A stretch of 64,000 bases of DNA from Micromonospora pallida. Lineage in GTDB: Bacteria; Actinomycetota; Actinomycetes; Mycobacteriales; Micromonosporaceae. Shown here piece by piece: positions 26,712 to 35,701 of this stretch; position 1 is the first letter of the stretch, and every line of letters begins with the position of its first letter. Both the position numbers and the translations under genes were made by a program. The notes under the pieces were generated by a model. That model made no database searches. It was not told the origin of the DNA and saw nothing but the letters and a program-made list of their open reading frames with translations. The stretch covers positions 6,759,001 to 6,823,000 of the forward strand of contig NZ_FMHW01000002.1 of the NCBI RefSeq assembly GCF_900090325.1, written 5' to 3'.

Positions 26712-28645
26712 ATCGTGTCCAGACCCTTGGCGTGCTGCTGCCGGCCGTACCACTGGTGGCGGGGCTGACCGGGTTGTTGCTGGCGCCCTCCCCGCGCGGC
26801 CGGGTCGGCGGCGGGGAGCGGGCCCGGCGGACGGCGATCGGCCTCGGCGTGGTCGGGGCGGTCGGGTCGCTGCTGCTCGCGGTGGCCCTGTTGGTCAGCC
26901 TCGACGGCCCGACCGAGTACGCCCGGACCTGGATCGAGCTGGGCGGGCTGCGGGTGACCCTCGGTGTCCGACTGGACGGCGCGGCGGCGCTGGTCGCGGT
27001 CGCGGTGGCCACGGTCGCGCTCGCGGTGCAGGTCTACTCGGTGGCCTACCTGCGGCGCGGTCCGGACGACGACGTCGAGGTCGACCACCGCTACCCGCCC
27101 TACGCGGCGCAGATCAGCCTCTTCACCGGGTCCATGCTGCTGGTGGTGGTCGCCAGCGATTTGATCCCGCTGCTGGTCGGCTGGGAGGTGATGGGTATCT
27201 GCTCCTACCTGCTCATCGCCCACGACCGGCGGCTGCCGGAGGCCCCGGCCGCCGCGATGAAGGCGTTCCTGGTCACCCGGGTCGGTGACGTCGGGTTCCT
27301 GCTCGGCATCGCGCTGCTCGGGGTGAGCGCCGGCAGTTTCCGGATCGCCGACGTGCTCGCCCACGACCACACCACCGGTACGCTCACCGCCGCCTGCCTG
27401 CTGCTGCTCGCCGGGGTGGCCGGCAAGAGCGCCCAGTTCCCGCTGCACACCTGGCTGCCGGACGCGATGGCCGGCCCCACCCCGATCTCCGCGCTGATCC
27501 ACGCCGCGACCATGGTCGCCGCCGGGGTGTACGCGGTCACCCGCCTGTACCCGCTGTTCGAGGCGGCCCCGGTCGCGCTGGCCGTGCTCGGCGTCATGGG
27601 CGCGGTCACCCTGCTGCTCGGCGCGTTCGCCGCCACCGCACAGGACGACCTGAAGCGGGTGCTCGCCTGGTCCACGGTCTCCCAGATCGGCTACATGACC
27701 GGCGCGCTGGCCGTCGGCTCCCCGTCCGCTGCCCTGTTCCACCTGCTCACCCACGCCGCGTTCAAGGCGCTGCTGTTCCTCGCCGCCGGAGCGGTGATCC
27801 ACGCGGTCGGCACCACGCTGATGTCCGGCATGGGCGGGCTACGTCGGGCCATGCCGGTCACCTTCTGGTGCACGCTGGTCGGGCTCGGCGCGCTGGCCGG
27901 GGTGCCGCCGCTGTCCGGCTTCTTCAGCAAGGAGGGCGTGCTCGCCGTCGCCGAGGAGGCGGCCCGGCACGGCACCGGCCCCGCCCCGACCTGGGTCGGC
28001 TGGCTGGTCTGGCTGGCCGGGCTGGTCGGTGTCGCGGTCACCGCCTGGTACGCCACCCGGCTTCTGCTGCGCACCTTCCTCGGCGCCAGCCGGGCCCCGC
28101 TGGCCCACCCGCACGACCCGCCGGCCCTGATGCGCTGGCCGATCCTGCTGCTTACCGTGCCCGCCGCCCTGCTCGGGCTGGCCGGCTTCGACTGGGCGTT
28201 CGCCCGACGGCTGCTCCACACGCCGACCGCCAGCCTGCCGGGAACCGAGCACACGCTCATCCACCTCGGTCCCGAACTGCTGCTGCCGGTGGCGTTGCTG
28301 CTGGTCGGGGCGGGGCTCGCCGGGTGGCGGTGGCAGCGAGACCGGGCCGCCGACCCGGCCACCGCGCTGGGTCCGCTGCGGCTGGTGTTCGCGTCCGCGT
28401 TCCGGCTCGACGCGGTCCAGCACGCCCTGGTGGTACGCCCGGTCGTCGGGTTGGCCCGCCTGGCGCGTACCGGGGACGAGCGGGTGGTGGACGGGGCGGT
28501 CGAGGGCAGCGGACGCGCCGCGCGCGGACTCGGCGGCGGGCTGGCCGCGCTGCACCGGGCGGCCCTGCCCCGGGCGGCGGTGGCGGTGCTGGCCGGCGTA
28601 CTGCTCATCGGCCTCGCCGCCACCCTGATCGGAGGTGCCGGGTGA
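26708..28645 (+). CDS. nuoL: NADH-quinone oxidoreductase subunit L
   Basis: A 645-residue antiporter-like proton pump with the conserved SMLLVVVASDLIPLLVGWE, HTWLPDAMAGPTPISALIHA, LKRVLAWSTVSQIGYM and HAAFKALLFLAAGAVIH segments, including the helix-7 lysine and discontinuous-helix proline. Its length is normal. The start overlaps the nuoK stop. It ends in a GTGA overlap with a 13-codon frame that links it to nuoM. Confidence 0.96.
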   Translation: MNRVQTLGVLLPAVPLVAGLTGLLLAPSPRGRVGGGERARRTAIGLGVVGAVGSLLLAVALLVSLDGPTEYARTWIELGGLRVTLGVRLDGAAALVAVAVATVALAVQVYSVAYLRRGPDDDVEVDHRYPPYAAQISLFTGSMLLVVVASDLIPLLVGWEVMGICSYLLIAHDRRLPEAPAAAMKAFLVTRVGDVGFLLGIALLGVSAGSFRIADVLAHDHTTGTLTAACLLLLAGVAGKSAQFPLHTWLPDAMAGPTPISALIHAATMVAAGVYAVTRLYPLFEAAPVALAVLGVMGAVTLLLGAFAATAQDDLKRVLAWSTVSQIGYMTGALAVGSPSAALFHLLTHAAFKALLFLAAGAVIHAVGTTLMSGMGGLRRAMPVTFWCTLVGLGALAGVPPLSGFFSKEGVLAVAEEAARHGTGPAPTWVGWLVWLAGLVGVAVTAWYATRLLLRTFLGASRAPLAHPHDPPALMRWPILLLTVPAALLGLAGFDWAFARRLLHTPTASLPGTEHTLIHLGPELLLPVALLLVGAGLAGWRWQRDRAADPATALGPLRLVFASAFRLDAVQHALVVRPVVGLARLARTGDERVVDGAVEGSGRAARGLGGGLAALHRAALPRAAVAVLAGVLLIGLAATLIGGAG

Positions 28646-28683
28646 TCGCCCACCGCTTCTGCCCGCTCGGGGGTGTCGCGTGA
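28642..28683 (+). CDS. 13-codon minicistron coupling nuoL to nuoM
   Basis: A GTG at 28642 overlaps the nuoL stop (GTGA), reads MIAHRFCPLGGVA, and its TGA at 28681-28683 overlaps the nuoM GTG at 28680, again as GTGA. GGAGGT lies 11 bases before its start. The double overlap fits a relay that lets ribosomes finishing nuoL reinitiate and reach nuoM. Whether the peptide matters is unknown. Confidence 0.4.
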   Translation: MIAHRFCPLGGVA

Positions 28684-30203
28684 CGACCGGTCAGTTCCTG
28701 CTGGTCGCGGTGCTGGCGCTGCCCGCGCTCGGTGCGGCCGTGGCCGCCGCGCTGCCCGACCGGGTCGGTCGACTGGCCGGTACGGCCGCCGCCGCGCTGA
28801 CCCTGGTGGCGGCGGCGCTGCTCGCCAGCGGCGACAGCGGCTGGACGGCGTACACGGCCAGCACACCCGGGGTGCTCCCCTGGCACCGGCTCGACGTGGC
28901 CTGGGTGCCCGACCTGGACCTGCGGTTCCACCTCGGGGTGGACGGCATCTCGTACCCGCTGGTCGTGCTGACCGCCCTGCTCACCCTGCTCTGCTGCGGG
29001 TACTCCCTCTGGCGGGTGCCCGGCGGTGGGCGGGGGAACGTCCTGGTCGCCCTGCTGCTGGTGATCGAGGTCGGCATCCTCGGCACCTTCCTCGCCCTCG
29101 ACCTGGTCCTCTTCTTCCTCTTCTTCGAGGTCGTCCTGCTGCCGATGTACGCGGTCATCGCCGGTTGGGGCGGATCCGGTGAGGACTCGGAGACGACCCG
29201 CCGGGCGGCGGCGCGGAAGTTCGCCCTCTACACCCTCTTCGGCTCGGTGCTGCTGCTGGTCGGGGTGTACGTCGTGGTGTCGGCCGCCGGCACCGCCGAC
29301 ATCGTCGCGCTGACCGGCGGGACGGGACTGTCCCGGGGCACCCAGCTCGCCGCGTTCACCCTGCTCGGGCTGGCCTTCGCGGTGAAGAGCCCGCTCTGGC
29401 CGCTGCACACCTGGCTGCCCGACGCGCACACCCAGGCACCCACCGTCGGCAGCGTCATCCTCGCCGGGGTCCTGCTCAAGATGGGCACGTACGGCCTGGT
29501 CCGGGTCGCCGTCGGAGTGGCCCCGGAGGGGGCCCGCTGGGCCGCGCCGGTGCTCGGCGTGCTCGCCGTCGCCGCGATCGTCGTCGGTTCACTGGTCTGT
29601 CTCGCCCAGGACGAACTGAAGCGGCTGATCGCGTACTCCAGCGTCGGGCACATGGGCTTCGTGCTGCTCGGCATCGCCACGCTCACCGCCACCGGCATCC
29701 AGGCGGCACTGATCGGCAACGTCGCGCACGGCGTCATCACCGGCCTGCTGTTCTTCCTCGCCGGGGCGGTCAAGGACCGTACGCACACCGGCGAACTGGC
29801 CGGCCTGTCCGGGCTGCGGGAGACCACGCCCCGTCTCGCCGGGCTGCTCGCCTTCGCCGCGATCGCCTCGCTCGGCCTGCCCGGCCTCGCCGGCTTCTGG
29901 GGCGAGGCGTTCGCCGTGGTGGCCGCGATCCAGGTCGGCGGGGCGCTGTGGACCACGCTCGGGGTGCTCGCCGCGGTGGGCGGGGCACTCACCGCCGCGT
30001 ACCTGCTGCGGCTGCTGCGCCGGGTCACCCACGGGCGGCCCGCTCCGACGGTGGCGGGCCTCTCCCCGGGCATCGCCGGAGCGGAACTCGCCGCCTGGGC
30101 CCCGCTGGTGCTGCTCGCCCTGGCGATCGGCCTGGTGCCGACGCTGGTGCTCGGGGTCGCCGAGGCCCCGGTCGCCGCCCTCCTGGAGGTGGTGCATCCG
30201 TGA
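28680..30203 (+). CDS. nuoM: NADH-quinone oxidoreductase subunit M
   Basis: A 507-residue antiporter-like pump with FFLFFEVVLLPMYAVIAGWG, SPLWPLHTWLPDAHTQAPT, GSVILAGVLLKMGTYGLVR and LKRLIAYSSVGHMGFVLLG, all diagnostic for NuoM. I chose GTG 28680 over the open frame from 28635 because it gives a proper hydrophobic N terminus and the usual GTGA coupling. The stop overlaps the nuoN start at 30200. Confidence 0.95.
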   Translation: MTTGQFLLVAVLALPALGAAVAAALPDRVGRLAGTAAAALTLVAAALLASGDSGWTAYTASTPGVLPWHRLDVAWVPDLDLRFHLGVDGISYPLVVLTALLTLLCCGYSLWRVPGGGRGNVLVALLLVIEVGILGTFLALDLVLFFLFFEVVLLPMYAVIAGWGGSGEDSETTRRAAARKFALYTLFGSVLLLVGVYVVVSAAGTADIVALTGGTGLSRGTQLAAFTLLGLAFAVKSPLWPLHTWLPDAHTQAPTVGSVILAGVLLKMGTYGLVRVAVGVAPEGARWAAPVLGVLAVAAIVVGSLVCLAQDELKRLIAYSSVGHMGFVLLGIATLTATGIQAALIGNVAHGVITGLLFFLAGAVKDRTHTGELAGLSGLRETTPRLAGLLAFAAIASLGLPGLAGFWGEAFAVVAAIQVGGALWTTLGVLAAVGGALTAAYLLRLLRRVTHGRPAPTVAGLSPGIAGAELAAWAPLVLLALAIGLVPTLVLGVAEAPVAALLEVVHP

Positions 30204-31678
30204 GCGCGAGTCCCGTGAGTTTGGTCCAGTCCGTCGACCATGTGGCGCTGCTGCCCGGGTACCTGGCCGCCGGCACCGCCGTCCTCGTGCTCCTGACCGA
30301 CCTGCTGCTGGCCCGACCACGCGCCACGGTGGCGGCCGGGGCGGTCGGCGCGACGGCCACCGCGCTCGGCGCGGCCCTGGTCGGGGCCGACGGCGACCGG
30401 GGGACGTTCTGCGTCGCCGATGGCTGCTCCTGGGTGGCCGACGACCGGGCGGGGCTGGTCGGGGCGGTCTTCGCCCTGCTCACCCTCGGGGTGCTGGCGC
30501 TGGCCGGTCCGTTGCTACGCGGCGGGCGGATGCCGGTGGGGGAGTTCTGCTTCCTGCTCGCCTGCTCGATGACCGGCGGCGTGGTGCTCGGCGCGGCCGG
30601 TGACCTGATCACCCTGATCGTGGCGCTGGAGACGCTCACCCTGCCGCTGTACGTGCTGGTCGGGCTGCGCCGGGGCAGCGTGGCCGGGGCCGAGGCGGCG
30701 GTGACCTTCTTCGTGGTCAGCGTGGTGGCCACCACGGTCACCCTGCTCGGCGCGGCACTGCTCTACGCGGTCACCGGACGGCTGCACCTGCGTCCGCTCG
30801 GCGCGACGCTGACCGAGGACGCGGCACTGCTCGACCTGCCGCTGACCACGGTCGCCGTGACGCTGGTGGTGCTCGGGCTGGCGTTCAAGGTGGCGGCGGT
30901 GCCGTTCCACGCCTGGGCGCCGGCCACCTACGACGGCGCACCGGTGCCGGTGGCCGCGTACCTGTCGACGGCCTCGAAGCTCGGCGGGGTGGTCGCGCTG
31001 CTCGCGGTCGTCCAGCACGCGCTGCCGGCGACCGTCACCGGCCCGGTGCTCGCCCTGCTGGCCGCCCTGACCATGACCGTCGGCAACCTGGTGGCGCTGC
31101 GGCAGCGGCGCATGGTCCGGCTGCTCGCCTGGTCCTCGGTGGCCCAGGCCGGCTACATCCTCGCCCCGCTGGGCGCGTTGGCGTTGGCCGCCGGGCGTAC
31201 CACCGACGCCCGCGCCGCCGCGTACGCCGCCGCCGTCGCGTACGCGGTCTTCTTCGTGGTCCTGGAACTGGGTGCCTTCGCGGGCGTGGTGGCGCTGCGT
31301 CCGGACGGGGCGGACGGCGGCACGGTGGCGGAGTACCAGGGCGCGGCCCGGCGACACCGGTGGACGGGGGCGGCGTACGGACTGGCCCTGGTCGGGCTGG
31401 CCGGACTGCCGCCGGGGCTGGCCGGGCTCTTCGCCAAGGTGACCGTGGTCCGCTCGCTGCTGACCGGCGGGGCGGGCTGGTTGGCGCTGGTGGTGGCCCT
31501 GAACGCGGTGGTCGGCCTGGCCTACTACCTCCGGGTCGCCGCGACCCTGTACGCGCCGGCAGCCGAACCGGCGCCCACCCTCCGGCGGTCGCGCAGCGTA
31601 GTCGCGACGCTGGCGGTCGCCACCGCTGTCGCGGCGGTGCTCGGTCTCGCCCCGCAGCTCCTGTTTGGTTTGGTGTAG
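30200..31678 (+). CDS. nuoN: NADH-quinone oxidoreductase subunit N
   Basis: The 492-residue antiporter-like pump closes the locus. It has LITLIVALETLTLPLYVLVG, then FKVAAVPFHAWAPATYDGAP, VRLLAWSSVAQAGYILAPLG and GLAGLPPGLAGLFAKVTV, typical of NuoN. GTG 30200 overlaps the nuoM stop. No further nuo gene follows; the next gene is an unrelated protease. Confidence 0.95.
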   Translation: MSASPVSLVQSVDHVALLPGYLAAGTAVLVLLTDLLLARPRATVAAGAVGATATALGAALVGADGDRGTFCVADGCSWVADDRAGLVGAVFALLTLGVLALAGPLLRGGRMPVGEFCFLLACSMTGGVVLGAAGDLITLIVALETLTLPLYVLVGLRRGSVAGAEAAVTFFVVSVVATTVTLLGAALLYAVTGRLHLRPLGATLTEDAALLDLPLTTVAVTLVVLGLAFKVAAVPFHAWAPATYDGAPVPVAAYLSTASKLGGVVALLAVVQHALPATVTGPVLALLAALTMTVGNLVALRQRRMVRLLAWSSVAQAGYILAPLGALALAAGRTTDARAAAYAAAVAYAVFFVVLELGAFAGVVALRPDGADGGTVAEYQGAARRHRWTGAAYGLALVGLAGLPPGLAGLFAKVTVVRSLLTGGAGWLALVVALNAVVGLAYYLRVAATLYAPAAEPAPTLRRSRSVVATLAVATAVAAVLGLAPQLLFGLV

Positions 31679-31824
31679 CCGGCGGATCGTCGTTCGGGCG
31701 GCTGTCGCTGCCTTCGCGTGCCCTTCTCAGGTAACTCACAGTCATGAGAGGGATGGTTGCGGGGTACCGGACGGTTGTTCCGGTCGACGGATCCCCCTCG
31801 GATCCGGGCACCGAAGGAGTGATC

Positions 31825-32700
31825 GTGCATCACAACCGTCTCAAGACCGCCGCGCTGCTCGGCCTGCTCACCTCCCTGATCCTGGCGGTGGGCTACTGGT
31901 TCGGCGGCAGCGGCGGACTGGTCATCGCCGTCCTGGTCTCCCTGGCCATGAACGGTGTCAGCTACTTCTACTCCGACAAGCTGGCTCTGCGGTCGATGCG
32001 GGCCCAGCCGGTGAGCGAGGCGCAGTTCCCGGAGCTGTACCGGATGGTGCGCGAGTTGGCGACCGAGGCACGGCAGCCGATGCCGAGGTTGTACGTCAGC
32101 CCGACCACCCAGCCGAACGCGTTCGCCACCGGCCGTAACCCGCAGAACGCGGCCGTCTGCGTCACCCAGGGCATCACCGAGATCCTCGACTACCGGGAAC
32201 TGCGGGGCGTCATCGGACACGAGCTGTCCCACGTCTACAACCGGGACATCCTGATCTCCAGCGTGGCCGCCGGCCTGGCCGGCATCATCACCATGCTGGC
32301 GAACATCGCCTGGTTCATCCCGCTCGGCGGCGGGGACGACGAGGACGCGCCGAACCCGATCGTGCTGCTGCTGACCATCATTCTCGGCCCGATCGCGGCC
32401 ACGGTGATCCAGTTGGCGATCAGCCGGAGCCGGGAGTTCCAGGCGGACGCCTCGGGTGCCCAGCTCACCCGTGACCCGCTGGCCCTGGCCAGCGCCCTCC
32501 GCAAGATCCACATGGGCACCCAGCGCCGGCCGCTGCCCGCCCAGGGACAGTTGACCAGCACCGCGCACCTGATGATCGACAACCCGTTCAAGGGGGGTGG
32601 CGTAGCCGCTCTCTTCTCCACCCACCCGAGGATGGAGGAGCGGGTACGCCGCCTGGAGCAGATGGCGGCGTCCAGCGGTCCCGTGCAGTTCCAGCGCTGA
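31825..32700 (+). CDS. htpX: M48-family membrane zinc metalloprotease, HtpX-like
   Basis: The 291-residue protein has N-terminal membrane helices, a zinc site [14 protein letters not shown] (HExxH), two more helices ([18 protein letters not shown] and [20 protein letters not shown]), and a third zinc ligand in [13 protein letters not shown]. The motif [17 protein letters not shown] is typical of HtpX. It degrades damaged membrane proteins at the cytoplasmic side. GTG 31825 follows GAAGGAG with good spacing. Confidence 0.93.
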   Translation: MHHNRLKTAALLGLLTSLILAVGYWFGGSGGLVIAVLVSLAMNGVSYFYSDKLALRSMRAQPVSEAQFPELYRMVRELATEARQPMPRLYVSPTTQPNAFATGRNPQNAAVCVTQGITEILDYRELRGVIGHELSHVYNRDILISSVAAGLAGIITMLANIAWFIPLGGGDDEDAPNPIVLLLTIILGPIAATVIQLAISRSREFQADASGAQLTRDPLALASALRKIHMGTQRRPLPAQGQLTSTAHLMIDNPFKGGGVAALFSTHPRMEERVRRLEQMAASSGPVQFQR

Positions 32701-32800
32701 CCCGCCGGCGTGCGGGGCGCGCCTATCCCATATGCCGGGGGACCGCCGGGCGCGCCTTCCGTGCACCGGGGGACCGCCCCGACCGCCCTGAACGCCACCC

Positions 32801-32837
32801 GTTCCGCCCGCGACCAGGTCCCGGTCGCGGGCGGAAC
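32801..32837. terminator. Hairpin terminator after the protease gene
   Basis: A perfect 15-bp stem, GTTCCGCCCGCGACC with GGTCGCGGGCGGAAC, and a 7-nt loop. The surrounding 315-bp gap otherwise holds only two copies of CCGGGGGACCGCC and the promoter region of the next gene. Confidence 0.75.
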
Positions 32838-33015
32838 CCTGTCACCCGTCCGTCCCCGGTGGGCGCGGTAACCATTTCTCCGTGCTCCCGGAACAGGTTA
32901 TGGTCGGACTGTCCGGCGTCAGGGTCGTAGAGCCGTCCGCCCATTACCGCGCCGCCACACACCATCACCGCTCACCGCGGGCGCGAACGGCTGCGTCCGC
33001 AGCAGAGGAGACACC

Positions 33016-34281
33016 GTGGCCGCACTGGGTCGGTACCGGGACATATGGCAGATCCCCGGAGCGCCGGTGCTGCTGGTCACCGGCATCATCGGCCGGCTCG
33101 GGATCGGGATGACCTCGCTGGCGTTGCTGCTGCTCGTCGAGGAGGTCACCGGACGCTACTCGCTGGCCGCCGTCGCCGGAGCGACGTATGCCATCGCGGG
33201 GGCCGCGTTCAGCCCGGTGGCCGGACGGATCGCCGACCGGATCGGCCCCACGCCGGTCCTGCTCGCCACCGGGACGGCCCACCCGCTCGCCCTGGTCGGC
33301 CTGCTGCTGGCCAGCCGCGCCGGGGCCGAGGCGTTGCCTCTGATCTACGTCGCGTCCGCGCTGGCCGGTGCCACGTACCCGCCGCTCACCGCCGCGATCC
33401 GCGGTGCCTGGAACGACCTCACCACCGTCGCCAGCGGCCGGTACCACCTACGCAACACCGCGCTGGCCGCCGAGACCACCCTCTTCGAGGTCGTCTTCGT
33501 CCTCGGCCCGCTGCTGGTGGCCGGGTTCGTGCTGGTCGCCGACGCCACGGCGGCCCTGGTCGGGTCGGCCGTGGTCACCCTGGTCGGCACCGGCGTGGTC
33601 GCCCTCGGCCGGGTGATGCGGGCCTGGCAGCCGCACCCCCGGCACGCCCATGCCCGAGGGCTCGGCCCGCTGCGCGCCCCGGGATTCCCCGCGCTGCTGG
33701 TCTGCGTCGCAGGGCTCGGCCTGGCGTTCGGCGCGGCGGGCGTGACCGTGCCCGCGTACGCGAGCACCTCGATCGACACCGACGCCGAGAGCCTCGCCGG
33801 TGTGCTGCTCGCCGTCTGGGGCGTCGGCAGCGCGGTCGGCGGCTTCTGGTACGGCACCCGCCGCCCGCCCCGGAACATGACCCGCCAGTTCGCCTGGCTG
33901 CTCGGCGGGGTGGCGGCCAGCTTCCTGGTCTTCGCGGTGATGCCCACCCCGCTGGCGCTCGGCACGGCGCTGGTGGTCGGTGGCGCGACCATCGCACCCG
34001 CGCTCACCCTGGAGAACACCCTGGTCGGCCGGGTCACCCCGGCCGGCATGCTCAACGAGGCGTACACCTGGGTGGTGACCGTGTCGGTCGGCGGGAGCGC
34101 GGCCGGCAGCGCGGCGGCTGGCCTGATCGTCGACCACGGCAGCGTGTCGTGGGCCTTCGTCTTCGCCGGGGCGGCGGTCGCCGTCGCGGCCGGGGTGGCG
34201 GCCCGCCCCGCCGGCCCCATCGCCCGCGCCGAGGCCCGATCGGTACGCGCCGAGCACGCGCTCGCTGCCGAGGCGGCCTGA
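33016..34281 (+). CDS. MFS transporter (drug-efflux-like)
   Basis: A 421-residue protein with about 12 hydrophobic helices and a loop GRIADRIGPTPVLLATG matching the MFS motif A position. The substrate is unknown; many relatives are annotated as multidrug exporters. GTG 33016 follows GCAGAGGAGACACC. It is followed by a convergent GNAT gene after only 25 bp. Confidence 0.88.
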   Translation: MAALGRYRDIWQIPGAPVLLVTGIIGRLGIGMTSLALLLLVEEVTGRYSLAAVAGATYAIAGAAFSPVAGRIADRIGPTPVLLATGTAHPLALVGLLLASRAGAEALPLIYVASALAGATYPPLTAAIRGAWNDLTTVASGRYHLRNTALAAETTLFEVVFVLGPLLVAGFVLVADATAALVGSAVVTLVGTGVVALGRVMRAWQPHPRHAHARGLGPLRAPGFPALLVCVAGLGLAFGAAGVTVPAYASTSIDTDAESLAGVLLAVWGVGSAVGGFWYGTRRPPRNMTRQFAWLLGGVAASFLVFAVMPTPLALGTALVVGGATIAPALTLENTLVGRVTPAGMLNEAYTWVVTVSVGGSAAGSAAAGLIVDHGSVSWAFVFAGAAVAVAAGVAARPAGPIARAEARSVRAEHALAAEAA

Positions 34282-34306
34282 CCCGCGCGGTACCTCCGGG
34301 GGCGGT

Positions 34307-34807
34307 TCAGCCACGCAGGTCGATCCGCCAGTGGTGGACGCGGAAGACCCGCCCCCGGAACGGCCACTCCCGCTCGCCGAGGGACGTGAAGCCGAGGGCC
34401 CGGCAGATGCCGTTCGAGGGGACGTTGTCGACGGCCGGGAAGGCATGAACCACGCCCCACCGGCCGTCGGAGCCGGCCAGGTCGAGCAGGCTCCGGACCG
34501 CTCGCCGGCCGAGTCCGCGTCCCTGGTGCTCGGGGAGCACCATCCAGCCGATCTCCGCCCCGGGCTCGCCGTCGACCTCGTGCGGCCAGAGCGTCACCGT
34601 GCCCGCCACCGTGTCCGCCACGGGGGAGTCGACGACGATCATCTTGATCAGGCTGGTGTCCCGGGCAACCAGTTCGACGTCCAGGGCCACCTGGGCCTCC
34701 ACCCGGTCCCGGGGAAACGGCCCACCGAGGTGGGCCGTCATCGCCGGGTCGCAACGCATCCGGACGTACGCCTCCACGTCGTCGGCCTGGACGTCGCGGA
34801 GCCGCAT
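34307..34807 (-). CDS. GNAT-family N-acetyltransferase
   Basis: The 166-residue protein begins MRLRDVQADDVEAYVRMRCD and contains the acetyl-CoA loop in EIGWMVLPEHQGRGLGRRAV, then NVPSNGICRALGFTSLGE, both standard GNAT elements. The acceptor substrate is unknown. It starts 11 bp after the stop of yajQ on the same strand and is probably co-transcribed with it. Confidence 0.9.
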   Translation of the reverse strand: MRLRDVQADDVEAYVRMRCDPAMTAHLGGPFPRDRVEAQVALDVELVARDTSLIKMIVVDSPVADTVAGTVTLWPHEVDGEPGAEIGWMVLPEHQGRGLGRRAVRSLLDLAGSDGRWGVVHAFPAVDNVPSNGICRALGFTSLGEREWPFRGRVFRVHHWRIDLRG

Positions 34808-34818
34808 GTCGGGGACCG

Positions 34819-35313
34819 TCAGCGGTAGTTGGTGAACTGGAGGGCGACCCCGAAGTCCTCCGCCTTGAGCAGGGTGATGACCGCCTGGAGGTCGTCCTTC
34901 TTCTTGCCGGTGACGCGGAGCTGGTCGCCCTGGATCTGCGCCTGGACACCCTTCGGCCCCTCGTCCCGGATCTTCTTGCTGATCGCCTTGGCCTTGTCCG
35001 ACTCGATGCCCTGGATCACCTTGGCGTCGATCTTGAAGATCTTGCCCGACGGGCGCGGGTCACCCGCGTCCAGCGACTTCAACGAGATGTTGCGCTTGAC
35101 CAGCTTCTCCTTGAAGACCTCCAGCGCGGCGCGGACCCGCTCCTCGGTCTCCGCCTGGAGGCTGATCGCCTCCTCGCCCGACCAGGAGATCTCCGCGCCG
35201 GTGCCCCGGAAGTCGAACCGCGTCGCGAGCTCCTTCTCCGCCTGGCGGAGGGCGTTGTCGACCTCCTGACGGTCGACCTTGCTGACGATGTCGAACGACG
35301 GGTTCGCTGCCAT
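34819..35313 (-). CDS. yajQ: YajQ-family nucleotide-binding protein
   Basis: The 164-residue protein has the family opening [19 protein letters not shown], a conserved [12 protein letters not shown], and [22 protein letters not shown]. YajQ proteins have two RRM-like domains; some bind cyclic di-GMP, which is notable because a GGDEF/EAL protein is encoded at 49888. ATG 35313 was preferred over ATG 35319 because AGGAG is spaced correctly from it. Confidence 0.95.
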   Translation of the reverse strand: MAANPSFDIVSKVDRQEVDNALRQAEKELATRFDFRGTGAEISWSGEEAISLQAETEERVRAALEVFKEKLVKRNISLKSLDAGDPRPSGKIFKIDAKVIQGIESDKAKAISKKIRDEGPKGVQAQIQGDQLRVTGKKKDDLQAVITLLKAEDFGVALQFTNYR

Positions 35314-35462
35314 GCTCATGCTCCTGCTTGTCCGGCTGTCTGACTGTGTCGTGGCCGTCACTGACCAGCGGTACGACCCCCTGACCGTACCCGGTTGCAC
35401 GGACCCTGGGTGGAGCCGCTATCCTTGCTCCGCTGCCGCGTTACGGCGTGGCAGTACGCCCT

Positions 35463-35546
35463 GGCGGGTTGCCCGAGCGGCCAATGGGAGCGGACTGTAA
35501 ATCCGTCGCGAAAGCTACAGAGGTTCGAATCCTCTACCCGCCACCA
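35463..35546 (+). tRNA. tRNA-Tyr (GTA), 3' end forms the attachment site of an integrated element
   Basis: A class II tRNA with a long variable arm, acceptor GGCGGGT/ACCCGCC, anticodon GTA in CTGTAAA, and an encoded CCA end. A possible promoter is TTGCAC (35395) with TATCCT (35420). Its 3' half is duplicated at 38763-38809. Confidence 0.97.
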
Positions 35547-35548
35547 GG
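35502..35548 (+). repeat. attL: 47-bp direct repeat within tRNA-Tyr
   Basis: It runs from the anticodon stem through the T arm and CCA end, identical over 47 bp to 38763-38809. It keeps the tRNA intact at the left end of the element. Confidence 0.95.
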
Positions 35549-35553
35549 TGCAC

Positions 35554-35597
35554 AAAGAGGCCCCTGACCAGCATGAACGCCGGTCAGGGGCCTCTTT
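35554..35597 (+). terminator. Terminator after tRNA-Tyr
   Basis: AAAGAGGCCCCTGACC pairs with GGTCAGGGGCCTCTTT across a 12-nt loop and is followed by T residues. It lies on the element side of attL. Confidence 0.85.
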
Positions 35598-35701
35598 CGT
35601 GAGTCTCGCTCAGTCTCGCTCCAACCCGCTCAATCTCGCTGGTTGTGTCGTATACGTGTCGCCGAGATCAGCGGGTGACGGAAGCCGCCAGGCGGGTTCC
35701 G

